DNA of 64,000 nucleotides from Firmicutes bacterium HGW-Firmicutes-14 (GTDB lineage Bacteria > Bacillota > Thermincolia > Thermincolales > UBA2595): assembly GCA_002840275.1 (NCBI GenBank), contig PHAB01000002.1:62001-126000 (forward strand), read 5' to 3'. Of this stretch, positions 37,699 to 46,890 are shown piece by piece. The translations under genes and the position numbers were made by a program. Under the pieces are notes generated by a model. That model saw only the letters and a program-made list of their open reading frames with translations, did no database searches and was not told the DNA's origin. Position 1 is the stretch's first letter. Every line of letters starts with the position of its first letter.

Positions 37699-39037
37699 AT
37701 GAAACGTTTTATCCTTATCGCGGTCTTACTAAGTGCGGTACTTGGTTGGGGACATGGTATCTCCAAGCCCGCTAACGGGGAGGCAAACATTGTATGGAGT
37801 GAAGACCGCACCGTTGTTCTGGGAAAAAAAGAGTTTAGAGTCAGGGTGGTATATGTAAATCTGAAAAGCTCCTGGACAAGGGTCACAACTGCCCTGGGGA
37901 GTGACCGTGTCGGTGGCACCGAAGAACTGTCTGCCCTGGCCAAGCGCCACGGCGCCGTTGCTGCCATAAACGGCACCTTTTTTAATTCATATTCCGATAT
38001 GCAGCCCCAGGGTAACATCCAGATAAATGGGGAGTTTGTCCACTTATCAACCACGGGAACCACCGTGGGCTTTACCGGCACAAAAGAGGTCCGGTTTGCC
38101 CCTCTCCGGCCGTCTGTGACCGGGACAACGGATAATAATGACGACTTCCTCCACAACTGGTATGCCTGGGGGATTAACCACGTTGTTGAAAACCCGGCGG
38201 CAATCGAAATCTTTACACCGGCCAAAGGCTCAAAAACCGGGACAGCTGCTGGCACTTCCGTAATTGTCAAAAACGGGGTGGTTGACTCTGTTGTTAGGGG
38301 GGAAGCTCTTATCCCCGGTAATGGGTTTGTGATTAATTTCGGTGACGGTCCGGATGCTGCCAAGTACACTGAACGTTTTACCAGGGGCACTTCGGTTGAA
38401 TACAGCCTTTCCTTTACTGATCCCGAAGGAAGCCGGGTTGACTGGGAAGATGTCAGGTATTCCATAGGGGCCGGTCCCAGGCTGCTAAAAGACGGGGAGG
38501 TCATAGTCGATTTCAAGTATGAGGGCTTCACTGACCCCAAAATTACCACCAACAGAGGAGCCCGCAGCGCCATAGGGAAGACAGGGGATAATATTCTCAT
38601 ATTGGCTGCTGTCAATAATGCGACTGTCCCGGAATTGGCCCTGATAATGAAGGCATTGGAAAGCCATTCTTATTTTCCAGGAGCAGCCCGAGCTCCGGAT
38701 AATTATAAACGGGGAACCCCAAACCTTTTCCGTCAAGCCTTACATTACCGGGGGGAGGACCATGGTGCCGCTGAGAGGGGTTTTTGAATCCCTGGGGGCA
38801 GAAGTTTCCTGGAACGGTGAAACAAGGTCGGTAATCGCAGTTAAAAACAATACTGTTGTTGAACTGCAGATAGGGAATCCCACCGCCACAGTAAACGGAG
38901 ACCCTGTAACTATTGATGTGCCTCCTGAATTAAGAGAAGGCCGCACTTTTGTGCCCCTCAGGTTTATCTCTGAATCCCTGGGGGCAGTTGTGGACTGGGA
39001 ACCTGAGACATATACTGTAATTATTTCAGGACAATGA
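37699..39037 (+). pseudogene. Broken phosphodiester-glycosidase (NAGPA-like) plus copper-amine-oxidase-N domain protein
   Basis: The first frame (37699-38787) has a signal peptide and a phosphodiester-glycosidase-like domain (GAVAAINGTFFNSYSDMQPQ, then YSIGAGPRLLKDGE and NRGARSAIGKT). It runs into nonsense after LIMKALE. From about 38655 the next frame reads AILIFQEQPELRIIING, then TGGRTMVPLRGVFESLGAEV and TFVPLRFISESLGAVVDWE to 39037, which is a copper-amine-oxidase N-terminal-type wall domain. The expected NLDGGxS active-site segment between MKAL and AILIF is absent. A deletion of roughly 100 bases with frame loss therefore explains both the missing motif and the shift. A sequencing error alone would not. 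Confidence 0.7.
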
Positions 39038-39135
39038 TAATTGGATAATAAGTTCCTGATATTTTGATACCGGGGAAGGTTTTGCCTGTAAAGCAGCGAA
39101 AAATATTATCAATATGACATTTGGGGGGAACAGGA

Positions 39136-39807
39136 GTGGATTTGTGTCACTTTCTCATAATAGATAAGGGAGAGCCGCACAGGAGAGGCGATATGGTCCA
39201 GCTTCACCCTGGTGATAATTTAATCGGGCGTTACTGGAAGATGGACAAGCCCGACATTGCTTTTGACAGCCTCTATGTGTCCAGAAAGCATGCCAGCATC
39301 AAATGGAACGGAGAAGGTTTCGTCCTGACCGACCTCAAGAGCAAGCACGGGACCCAGCTTGACGATGCCGAACTGGTGGCGGGGCGGGATTATGAGCTGA
39401 CCAGCGGTGCCAGGATCAGCCTGGCCAGGGGTATGGTTACCATGGTTTACAGGATAGGGGCTGATTTCGATCGTACCATTACCCTGCATAATGTATTTGG
39501 GGAGTATTCTGATACTGTTTCTGTAGACCCTGACAGGAGGGAAGTACGCCTGGACGGGGTGGTTCTCAATTTCTCCGGTAAAGAGATGGACCTGTTGCTG
39601 CTGCTTTACCGGAACAAGAACAAGGCAGTCAGTTATGACCAGATAAAGACGGAAATCTGGCCCGAACGGAGACTGGTTAACGATGCGGTCCCGGATGTGG
39701 GGAACGAGGAAATAAATGCCGTGGTTTACAGGCTCAGGAAAAGGCTCGGAAAACACGGGCACAAAGTTGTGACTGTGGCTCGCTACGGGGTCCTTCTGGA
39801 ACTTTAA
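39136..39807 (+). CDS. FHA-domain protein with C-terminal winged helix
   Basis: A 223-residue protein. Residues about 20-95 are a forkhead-associated domain (LIGRYWKMDKPDI, LYVSRKHASIKWNGEGF, LKSKHGTQLD) that binds phosphothreonine peptides. Residues about 130-223 form an OmpR-type winged helix (FSGKEMDLLLLLYRNKNKAV, then NAVVYRLRKRLGKHG, and VVTVARYGVLLEL). It is probably a Ser/Thr-kinase-linked DNA-binding regulator. GTG 39136 is chosen because GGGGGG (39123-39128) is spaced correctly. No kinase gene is in the window. Confidence 0.85.
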   Translation: MDLCHFLIIDKGEPHRRGDMVQLHPGDNLIGRYWKMDKPDIAFDSLYVSRKHASIKWNGEGFVLTDLKSKHGTQLDDAELVAGRDYELTSGARISLARGMVTMVYRIGADFDRTITLHNVFGEYSDTVSVDPDRREVRLDGVVLNFSGKEMDLLLLLYRNKNKAVSYDQIKTEIWPERRLVNDAVPDVGNEEINAVVYRLRKRLGKHGHKVVTVARYGVLLEL

Positions 39808-39826
39808 AATCATTGAACAGAAAACA

Positions 39827-39847
39827 GGCTGTGGATTTTCCACAGCC
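39827..39847. terminator. Bidirectional terminator between FHA regulator and citrate synthase genes
   Basis: GGCTGTGG (39827-39834) pairs perfectly with CCACAGCC (39840-39847) around ATTTT. On the minus strand the stem is followed by TGTTTTCTGTT; on the plus strand by a weaker CGCTTTATCTT. It sits exactly between two convergent genes. Confidence 0.65.
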
Positions 39848-39856
39848 CGCTTTATC

Positions 39857-41230
39857 TTAATCTGTATTCCCTGTTTCCCTCAGGGCTAAAGGAATATACT
39901 CCATCCGTTTAACAACGCTCTTGTATGCAGGGCGCATGATAGTCTTTACACTTACCAGTTCTTCTATCCTGTGGGCACACCAACCGGCTACACGGGCGAT
40001 GGCGAACAGGGGGGTACACAGTTCCAGCGGGATATTCAGCATATGGTATACGAAACCGGAATAAAAATCTACATTCACACACAGAGGGCGGTTGGTTTTT
40101 TTAATTCTGTTAAATACCTGGGGGGCCAGTTTTTCGATAGTTGTATAGAGATTGAATTCATTAACCAGGTCCTTTTCCCTGGCCAGTTCAAGGGCTTTTT
40201 CCTTCAGCAGGACAGCCCTGGGGTCAGACATGGTATAAATGGCATGTCCCAGTCCGTAGATGAGGCCTGAATGGTCAAAAGCCTCACGCATTAGGATTTT
40301 CCCCAGGTACCATTCAATTTCGCTTTCGTCATTCCAATCAGAAACATTCCTCTTAATATTCTCCATCATCTGCATGACCTTTATGTTTGCCCCCCCGTGT
40401 TTGGGCCCTTTAAGGGAGCCAATGGCCGAAGCAATGGCAGAATATGTGTCCGTTCCGGAAGAGGTTGCTACCCTGCAGACAAAGGCAGAGTTATTTCCCC
40501 CTCCATGTTCGGCATGCAGTACAAGAGAGAGGTCCAGCAGGTTGGCTTCTGTTTTGGTGTACTGGCAGTCCTGCCTGGTCATAATAAGGAAGTTTTCTGC
40601 CGCCCCCAGCTCCGGGTGGGGTTTATGAATAAACATGCTGGCATCATTATGGTACCGGCCATATGCCTGGTACGCATAAGCCACCAGGGTAGGGAACTTG
40701 GCGATAAGTTCTATAGACTGCCGCAGGACATTCCTGATCCGGGTATCATCCGGATTAGGGTCATATGAGTAGAAAGCAAGTATACTGCGGGCCAGTTTAT
40801 TCATGATATCCTTGCTGGGGGCTTTGAGGATCATGTCCCTTAAGAAACCTTCAGGCAGTGCCCTGTAATAACCGAGCATTTCGGTAAATCTTTTCAGGTT
40901 CTTGGCAGTGGGGAGTTCACTGAAAAGGAGAAGGTAGCATATTTCTTCGAATCCGTGCCGGCCTTCCTTCTGAAAGCCTTCCACAATATCGTAAACATTA
41001 ATACCCCTGTATGTGAGCCTTCCTTCATCAGGGATTTTCTCCTGGTCGTCCATTATATAACCGTGAACTTCACCCACTTCGGTCAGGCCCACCAGGACAC
41101 CTGTCCCGTTGCTGTTCCTGAGCCCCTTTTTGACATCATACTTGGCATAAAATTCACTGTTAATTTTGTTCCTGGTCCGGGCCAAAGCGGTGAGTTCACT
41201 GATGAAATCGGAATAGTCACGATTAGCCAT
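39857..41230 (-). CDS. gltA: Citrate synthase
   Basis: A 457-residue citrate synthase of the Si-type family. The oxaloacetate and catalytic residues are in LVLHAEHGGGNNSAF, YGLGHAIYTMSDPR and CVNVDFYSGFVY, which supply the two histidines and the aspartate, with further binding residues in AGWCAHRIEE. The N-terminus (about 60 residues) is longer than in many bacterial enzymes. The ribosome site on the minus strand reads GGAGG before the ATG at 41230. It condenses acetyl-CoA and oxaloacetate for biosynthetic 2-oxoglutarate or a TCA cycle. It stands alone, divergent from the nicotinate enzyme. Confidence 0.93.
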   Translation of the reverse strand: MANRDYSDFISELTALARTRNKINSEFYAKYDVKKGLRNSNGTGVLVGLTEVGEVHGYIMDDQEKIPDEGRLTYRGINVYDIVEGFQKEGRHGFEEICYLLLFSELPTAKNLKRFTEMLGYYRALPEGFLRDMILKAPSKDIMNKLARSILAFYSYDPNPDDTRIRNVLRQSIELIAKFPTLVAYAYQAYGRYHNDASMFIHKPHPELGAAENFLIMTRQDCQYTKTEANLLDLSLVLHAEHGGGNNSAFVCRVATSSGTDTYSAIASAIGSLKGPKHGGANIKVMQMMENIKRNVSDWNDESEIEWYLGKILMREAFDHSGLIYGLGHAIYTMSDPRAVLLKEKALELAREKDLVNEFNLYTTIEKLAPQVFNRIKKTNRPLCVNVDFYSGFVYHMLNIPLELCTPLFAIARVAGWCAHRIEELVSVKTIMRPAYKSVVKRMEYIPLALRETGNTD

Positions 41231-41432
41231 AGAAGTACCTCCATGATGATTGTTTTAGAAATCTGTGTGAAACCCCGTTATTTCCCCATCCCATTTTTTT
41301 TGCAGCGCCAAAGGATGATTAATTATAATTATATAGGTTATGGCAGATAATTTGAAGGAAATCATTGAAATTTAGTGTATTATTTAATAGTATTACTTAA
41401 AAGCCGGTAGATAGCAGGGAGGTTAATGGCAG

Positions 41433-42779
41433 ATGAGTATTTTTGACGGTAAAAGACTGGATAAAAAAATTTTTCGGGTCGATGTGGAGCGGATAAGGGA
41501 AGGATGGTATTCGGACGCTTATTTTTCAAATATCGTAGAGATACTTGAAATTTTATCCGGGGAAGGTTATACATTCAAAGGCAACAGCAGTATCGAAGGG
41601 GCCAAAGGCATACCGGTCCAAACGGGAGATATTGAAGTGGAAATGCAGTTTTTTACCCGCCGGAGACCGTTCAGCCTGGTGGCAGGGGTGGATGAGGCCC
41701 TGGCCATTCTTGAAGAGTGTACAGGGTATTTTGACGAAGAAGGAAACTTTGTCAACACTTATACCAACCTGGAAGTTGAGGCTGTACAGGATGGGTCATT
41801 TGCATACTATGCAGGGGACCCGGCCCAGGTCCAGCCCGTCCTGAAAATAAGGGGCCGGTACAGGGATTATGCCACTCTGGAGACCATTGTCCTGGGGGTA
41901 TTGAGCGAGACCACCAGGGTGGCAACAAATGTCTATAATGTCCTGGTAGCCTCAAGAGGCAAGGATGTCCTGTTTTTCCCGGCCAGGTTCTCCCACTATA
42001 AACTTCAGGCCTTGCACGGTTATGCCTATTCCCTTGCTGTCCAGGCATATAACTATAAGTTCAATAAAAATACAAGGGCCTTTGTCTCAACCAATGACCA
42101 GGGAGGGTGGTGCGGGGCCAAAGGCGGAGGGACGATAGCCCATTCATCAATCGCCTGCTTCCTGGGAGATACTGCTGAAACCATGATGCAGTTTTCCAGG
42201 GTAATGCCCCTGGAAATCCCGAGGATTGCCCTGGTTGATTTCCACAATGACTGTGCCGGAGAAACACTGAAGGTAATGAATAAGATGTTTTCCCATTACT
42301 GGAAGCTTTACAAATCCGGACAAGCCGAAGAAGCCAAGAAATACAGGTTATTTGCCGTGCGGCTTGACACAGCGGGAAACATGCGGGACGAAGCGGTCCC
42401 CCCCCTGGGGGATAAAAAGCTTGATTGCGGTGTGAATCCCAGACTCGTATGGGCAGTCAGAAATACAATAGATACGGCTTATGAGAGATGGGAGCTTCCG
42501 TATAATGCGGTTGAAGCAGCCAGGGAGTGGTGCGGCCAGGTAAAAATAGTTGTAACCGGAGGGTTCAATGCAGCTAAAATTAACCAATTTGAGGAACTGG
42601 GGGTGCCTGCCGACATTTATGGAGTGGGATCAGCCCTGCTGGAAAACTCCGGTGAAAATAACACCAAGAATGATTACACTGCGGATATAGTAAGGGTGAA
42701 AATGGGAGAGAAATGGCATCCTATGGCCAAGGTGGGCAGGCAGCCATGTGAAAACCCGAGCCTGGAGAAGATTCAATAG
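41433..42779 (+). CDS. pncB: Nicotinate phosphoribosyltransferase family protein
   Basis: A 448-residue enzyme of NAD salvage (nicotinate + PRPP to nicotinate mononucleotide). Recognised blocks are REGWYSDAYFSNIVEIL near the start, KYRLFAVRLDTAGNMRDEAV, and a phosphate-binding VTGGFNAAKINQFEELGVP followed by DIYGVGSALLEN. AGGGAGG lies before ATG 41433. It ends in TAG and is followed by a terminator, so it is a single-gene unit. The subfamily is one of the clostridial-type ones, and other nicotinamide-like substrates are conceivable. Confidence 0.85.
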   Translation: MSIFDGKRLDKKIFRVDVERIREGWYSDAYFSNIVEILEILSGEGYTFKGNSSIEGAKGIPVQTGDIEVEMQFFTRRRPFSLVAGVDEALAILEECTGYFDEEGNFVNTYTNLEVEAVQDGSFAYYAGDPAQVQPVLKIRGRYRDYATLETIVLGVLSETTRVATNVYNVLVASRGKDVLFFPARFSHYKLQALHGYAYSLAVQAYNYKFNKNTRAFVSTNDQGGWCGAKGGGTIAHSSIACFLGDTAETMMQFSRVMPLEIPRIALVDFHNDCAGETLKVMNKMFSHYWKLYKSGQAEEAKKYRLFAVRLDTAGNMRDEAVPPLGDKKLDCGVNPRLVWAVRNTIDTAYERWELPYNAVEAAREWCGQVKIVVTGGFNAAKINQFEELGVPADIYGVGSALLENSGENNTKNDYTADIVRVKMGEKWHPMAKVGRQPCENPSLEKIQ

Positions 42780-42842
42780 GGCTGCAGTATTCAAAAGTCC
42801 GCCTGTGTGAAGGTACTGACAAAATTAATTAATAAGAGGATG

Positions 42843-42869
42843 GCCGGTTATACAACCGGCTATTTTTTT
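42843..42869 (+). terminator. Terminator after the nicotinate phosphoribosyltransferase gene
   Basis: GCCGGTT (42843-42849) pairs with AACCGGC (42854-42860) around ATAC, followed by TATTTTTTTG. It is a textbook rho-independent terminator. The remaining gap to 43102 holds the Spo0A-type site described next and otherwise nothing recognised. Confidence 0.88.
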
Positions 42870-43006
42870 GTGCAAAAATTTGCAAATAGGGAGGGAAAAA
42901 GCCGTTATAGCGAGAAAATTGGAGTATCAAGCTACTATGAAAACTAATAGACGATAATTAATATCATTTATGTTTCTGTTATTTAACATTGTAGAAAAGG
43001 AAATAC

Positions 43007-43021
43007 CGACAATTTGTCGAA
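43007..43021. promoter_or_regulatory. Spo0A-box match within a perfect dyad upstream of the LuxE-like gene
   Basis: TTTGTCGAA (43013-43021) equals the Spo0A-box consensus TTTGTCRAA and is the right half of a perfect palindrome CGACAATTTGTCG (43007-43019). It lies 80 bp before the LuxE-like gene. Spo0A control is inferred from the match only. Confidence 0.5.
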
Positions 43022-43102
43022 AAATGGTGAATAGGACCTTGTACTAATTCTGAATCAACCATAAAACTTTGAAATAGAACTAGTTACTCTTTTAAGGAGA
43101 TA

Positions 43103-44266
43103 ATGATTATGACCAAAGCCCCAGTTACAAAAGAAGCACTGGACAGAGAAATACTTACCTTTGTGGGGAAAGGTATCAATCATTATGATGAGGAAAATTT
43201 TAACCGGCTGGCCCTTATGGAGTTTATATACCAATATCATGAAAACGATGTTTACCGTAACCTGTGCCTGTCCCTGGGGGCCGGACCGGAAAATATCAGC
43301 CACTGGTCTGAAATCCCGGCCCTTCCCACAGATGCCTTCAAAAAATATATTGTTACATCTTTTCCTTTGTCAGAAACCGAAATATCTCTTTTAACCAGCG
43401 GTACGACAAATCCTGACGCGCGCGGGAAAATTTACCGGGACAAAGAGAGCCTGTATATTATCAAGAAGTGTAACTATATGCTGACCAAGGAATTTGTTTT
43501 TCCGGATGTTGACCGTATGAGAATACTTCTCCTGGTGCCGTCACCCAAGGCTGCTCCGGGAATGCCTATGGCTTACGGCCTGGAGTTGGCAAGGATGGAG
43601 TTCGGTACAGAACAGAGCCGGTACTATATTACTCCCAGGGGTCTGGCTGTGGAAGAACTTATTACAGACCTGGATGACGCGGTGAAAAAAGGGGAACCGG
43701 TTTGTCTGATGGGAGCCACTTCCGGTTTTGTATATTTCTTTAACACGTGCCGTGAAAGAAAAATTAGGTTCGGGCTGCCCGAAGGAAGCCGGGTCTGTGA
43801 CGGGGGCGGGTATCAGGGGACTTTTGGAGAATGTTCCCGTGAGCAGTTATATGCCCTTATTGATGAATATCTCGGGATTCCCGGTTACTATTGTGTTAAC
43901 ACCCTCGGTATGGGTGAAAGCGGGACAAATTACTTTGATAATGTATTGAGAGACCATTTAAAGGGGTACCCGGTAAGGGAGCGGTATAAGGCTGACCTGC
44001 CTTGGACCAGGACCGTAGTTGCCGGTGTCAGGACAGGCCGGCAGATGCCAAAGGGAGAGTTGGGCCTTATCAGGCACTATGACCTAACCAACAGGGCAAC
44101 TGTGCTGGGGGTCCAGACTGATAACATTGGTTATGAGACTGAAAAGGGGTTTGAAATCATGGGCCGTTCCGTCAATGTACCCGGTTATCACCTCAACTCT
44201 CCCGGGGGAATGGTCAAAGATTGGATACTGGGCTTCGGTCGATATGAGAAGGCGGACAATCCATGA
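43103..44266 (+). CDS. LuxE-like acyl-protein synthetase family enzyme
   Basis: A 387-residue adenylate-forming enzyme related to the LuxE component of bacterial fatty-acid reductase, which activates a fatty acid and passes it to a cysteine. The P-loop-like phosphate motif is LLTSGTTNPDARGKI, and VFPDVDRMRILLLVPSP, VCDGGGYQGTFGECSREQ and NTLGMGESGTNYFDN fit the family. AAGGAG precedes ATG 43103. No luxC or luxD reductase genes are present. It overlaps the radical SAM gene by four bases (ATGA), so the two very likely work together. Confidence 0.78.
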   Translation: MIMTKAPVTKEALDREILTFVGKGINHYDEENFNRLALMEFIYQYHENDVYRNLCLSLGAGPENISHWSEIPALPTDAFKKYIVTSFPLSETEISLLTSGTTNPDARGKIYRDKESLYIIKKCNYMLTKEFVFPDVDRMRILLLVPSPKAAPGMPMAYGLELARMEFGTEQSRYYITPRGLAVEELITDLDDAVKKGEPVCLMGATSGFVYFFNTCRERKIRFGLPEGSRVCDGGGYQGTFGECSREQLYALIDEYLGIPGYYCVNTLGMGESGTNYFDNVLRDHLKGYPVRERYKADLPWTRTVVAGVRTGRQMPKGELGLIRHYDLTNRATVLGVQTDNIGYETEKGFEIMGRSVNVPGYHLNSPGGMVKDWILGFGRYEKADNP

Positions 44267-45579
44267 AAATTACAATAATCTTTGCCAAATTTCCGTTTTC
44301 TGAAAGAACTCCCGTAGTGCCGCCGATATTGGAATACCTTGGCGCTCTGACCCTCTGTGCCGACCCGGCTGTCGAAGTTGAGTTGATTGACGCAAACCAG
44401 ACATCTATAGATATTTCCATGTTAGATACAGACCTTGTTGCGATAAGCGCTATGACTGTTTCGGCTCCATGGGCTTACAGTTTTGCTGATATCTGCCGCC
44501 GGAGAGGCTTGCCTGTTGTCATAGGCGGTATCCATCCCACCGCACTGCCTGAAGAAGCATCAGGCCATGCTGATTCTGTTGTAATAGGTGAGGCTGAATC
44601 AGTGTGGGCAGAAGTCATTGCTGATGCCCGATCCAAGAGACTTAAACCTATTTATGTAGGCCGGCGGCTGCCGCTGGACGGGCTGCCGATGCCTATCGAT
44701 GGCGCGCTAAAGGGTGATTACAGGTTTCGTGCTTTTTTTACCATGAGGGGGTGCCCCCATACCTGTACCTTCTGCAGTGTCCGGCGGTATTACGGTGAAA
44801 CTGTCCGTTACAGGCCTGTCAGAGAGGTGGCTGCTGAGGTTGAGGCCAGGGCAGGCAGGATATGGTTCAATGGAGATGACAGTATATGGGCAGGGGAACC
44901 TGACAGGAACATTGAGTTATTCAATGAACTCTCCCTGGGATCCAAAAAACACTGGTTCGGATTCGGTGACTTAAAAAACGTACAGGGTCCCAAAGGAAAA
45001 GACGTGCTGGCTTCAGCCCGCAAGAGCGGCCTCTTTTCGGTAATGGTGGGTTGGGAGGCCGGTTCTTTCGACATACTACGAGGGTTTAATGCTTTTAATA
45101 AGCAGGGTGAAGACCGGGTCGAAGCTATAAAACGAATACAGGACCACGGAATATATGTTATCCTTTTTGTCATTCTCGGGACAAGGCAGGATTCCATTGA
45201 TACATTCAAGGAAACACTGGAACTTGCGGATAAACTGAACATTGGGGTTCATCCTTTTCTGCTGATGCCCCTTCCGGGGACAGAGCTTTTTGAAGAGTAC
45301 CGTCCGTACCTGCTTCCCCAACTGGGCTGGGACGATTTCACGGGTACACGGGCGCTGTTCAGCCACCCGGACCCCGGTATGACGCCGGATAAGCGGGAAG
45401 AAGAGTATCACAGGCTAAGGACTGAACTTTTTAGCACGAAAAGGATCCTTAAAAGGATTTCCGATATCCCGTTAAGCGGATTTCCATCCACCCATCTATT
45501 GTCATTTTTGAAAGACTTCCCAATGAGGAGGCAGATACGGAATGCTTACCGGGAGTGGAAGGCATATACTGGGCGTTGA
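44263..45579 (+). CDS. B12-binding-domain radical SAM protein
   Basis: A 438-residue enzyme. The N-terminal ~135 residues form a cobalamin-binding-like domain (VELIDANQTS, LVAISAMTVSAPWAYSF, VVIGGIHPTALPEEA). The radical SAM core begins at MRGCPHTCTFCSVRRYYG, where CxxxCxxC binds the 4Fe-4S cluster. FNGDDSIWAG and VILFVILGTRQDS follow. This class carries out methylations or other C-C chemistry on unknown substrates. The histidine of the classical DxHxxG cobalamin motif was not found, so B12 binding is uncertain. It is translationally coupled to the LuxE-like gene. Confidence 0.82.
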   Translation: MKITIIFAKFPFSERTPVVPPILEYLGALTLCADPAVEVELIDANQTSIDISMLDTDLVAISAMTVSAPWAYSFADICRRRGLPVVIGGIHPTALPEEASGHADSVVIGEAESVWAEVIADARSKRLKPIYVGRRLPLDGLPMPIDGALKGDYRFRAFFTMRGCPHTCTFCSVRRYYGETVRYRPVREVAAEVEARAGRIWFNGDDSIWAGEPDRNIELFNELSLGSKKHWFGFGDLKNVQGPKGKDVLASARKSGLFSVMVGWEAGSFDILRGFNAFNKQGEDRVEAIKRIQDHGIYVILFVILGTRQDSIDTFKETLELADKLNIGVHPFLLMPLPGTELFEEYRPYLLPQLGWDDFTGTRALFSHPDPGMTPDKREEEYHRLRTELFSTKRILKRISDIPLSGFPSTHLLSFLKDFPMRRQIRNAYREWKAYTGR

Positions 45580-45783
45580 GAATTACGGAATAAAATTATC
45601 AACCTTATTTGTATTAAAGTAAGGTCTCTTGAAACACGATAAATATACATGAAGGTGCTTATTATTTGTGTAATTGCGAAGAAAAAAGTTTCCTGAAGGC
45701 CCATAATTTATCGAATTATTGAAGGAAGCGAAGGCAGAAAGCAGAATAATAATTATTACTATTATAGTTTTGGTTGATGGGGA

Positions 45784-46866
45784 ATGATTATGCCTGGTAA
45801 AAGCGTGTTGACCGGGATTTGGAATACTGTCAAATCAATAAAGGCCGCAGTTACCCTAATCCTTCTAATAGCGGCAGCAGTCACGGTTGATGTCCTGCTT
45901 CTGGCCAAGAGGTGGGACCCGGATATTACAAGTACCGGCGGACTGCCTGCGGGAATTCACAGCAACCGGTGGTTTCAGGCCCTGGTTTTACTCCTTCTGG
46001 TAAACCTGTCTGCCTGTACCGCTGACAGCCTGGCCCGGCGGCTGAGGGCGCGGAAAATAAATATGCGCGGGTTGGGTTCCGCCGTATTTCATGCAGGGTT
46101 AATAATTATACTGGCAGGAACACTGTTAAGCGGTAACTTTCGTGTTTTAGGGACTATCAAACTGGTTCAGGGAGAAGCCAAACAGATTCCTTACAGGGAA
46201 ATTACCAGCAGGGATGCTGCCCGGCCCGGTGGGCCTCACTTTTCCCTGATACTCAAAGAACAAAGGGTTGAAAATGATGAATGGGGTGACATTAAAGAGA
46301 TTTATTCGGCTATAGTATTGTCGGACAGCAGCCTGGCCGGTTCTGAACAGGAGCTGGCTGAACAGGAAAAGGTGACTTACCGGGGACTATACATGTTCCC
46401 AAGTTCTTATGGGTATGCCGTCAGCCTTGATGTTGAGGGTCCCGGGGAGACACCGGCCGGCAGACTTTCTATACCTATGGAGACCACTGAATACGGGGAG
46501 GGTATAAAAGCCTATCACAGGGATTCTTTCAAGATGGATTTCCTGCCGTATAATTTTTCGTTCAAATTTTATCCTGACCTCGGTCAAGAAAGCGCTGACG
46601 GCGGGCGATTGATTAACCGATCGCAGGCACTGGGTAACCCCGGGCTTCTAATCTCTGTTCAGGACAAGGGGAATTACGTGACAGAAAAAATCATCAGACC
46701 GGGTGAGAGTATTGCTGCAGGGGATTACCGCGTTGTTTTCAGGGCAGCCAAACCGTGGACCCAGCTGTCGTCGGTGTATGACCCCGGAGTTAAACCGGTT
46801 TTTGCGGGGATATTGTTTTCGATGACAGGGATATCCGTTCTGGCATTATATAGTAAGCCAAATTAA
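45784..46866 (+). CDS. resB: Cytochrome c biogenesis protein ResB-like
   Basis: A 360-residue membrane protein of the System II (Ccs) cytochrome c maturation pathway. The ResB pattern begins VWNTVKSIKAAVTLILLIAA-like (here WNTVKSIKAAVTLILLI). Membrane helices near residues 22-40, 58-75, 95-115 and the C-terminal 340s flank a large extracytoplasmic domain. The hydrophobic AVFHAGLIIILAGTLLSG segment carries the family histidine. ResB with CcsA moves heme out and ligates it to CXXCH motifs. It lies 24 bp before ccsA/ccsB and 1 kb before the giant cytochrome that needs it. Confidence 0.85.
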   Translation: MIMPGKSVLTGIWNTVKSIKAAVTLILLIAAAVTVDVLLLAKRWDPDITSTGGLPAGIHSNRWFQALVLLLLVNLSACTADSLARRLRARKINMRGLGSAVFHAGLIIILAGTLLSGNFRVLGTIKLVQGEAKQIPYREITSRDAARPGGPHFSLILKEQRVENDEWGDIKEIYSAIVLSDSSLAGSEQELAEQEKVTYRGLYMFPSSYGYAVSLDVEGPGETPAGRLSIPMETTEYGEGIKAYHRDSFKMDFLPYNFSFKFYPDLGQESADGGRLINRSQALGNPGLLISVQDKGNYVTEKIIRPGESIAAGDYRVVFRAAKPWTQLSSVYDPGVKPVFAGILFSMTGISVLALYSKPN

Positions 46867-46890
46867 CAGTTGATTTAAGGAGTTTTTGTT

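Noticed and set aside
40940-40952. tRNA T-arm-like string TTCGAATCC
   Set aside because: It lies within the citrate synthase coding sequence and no cloverleaf can be drawn around it.
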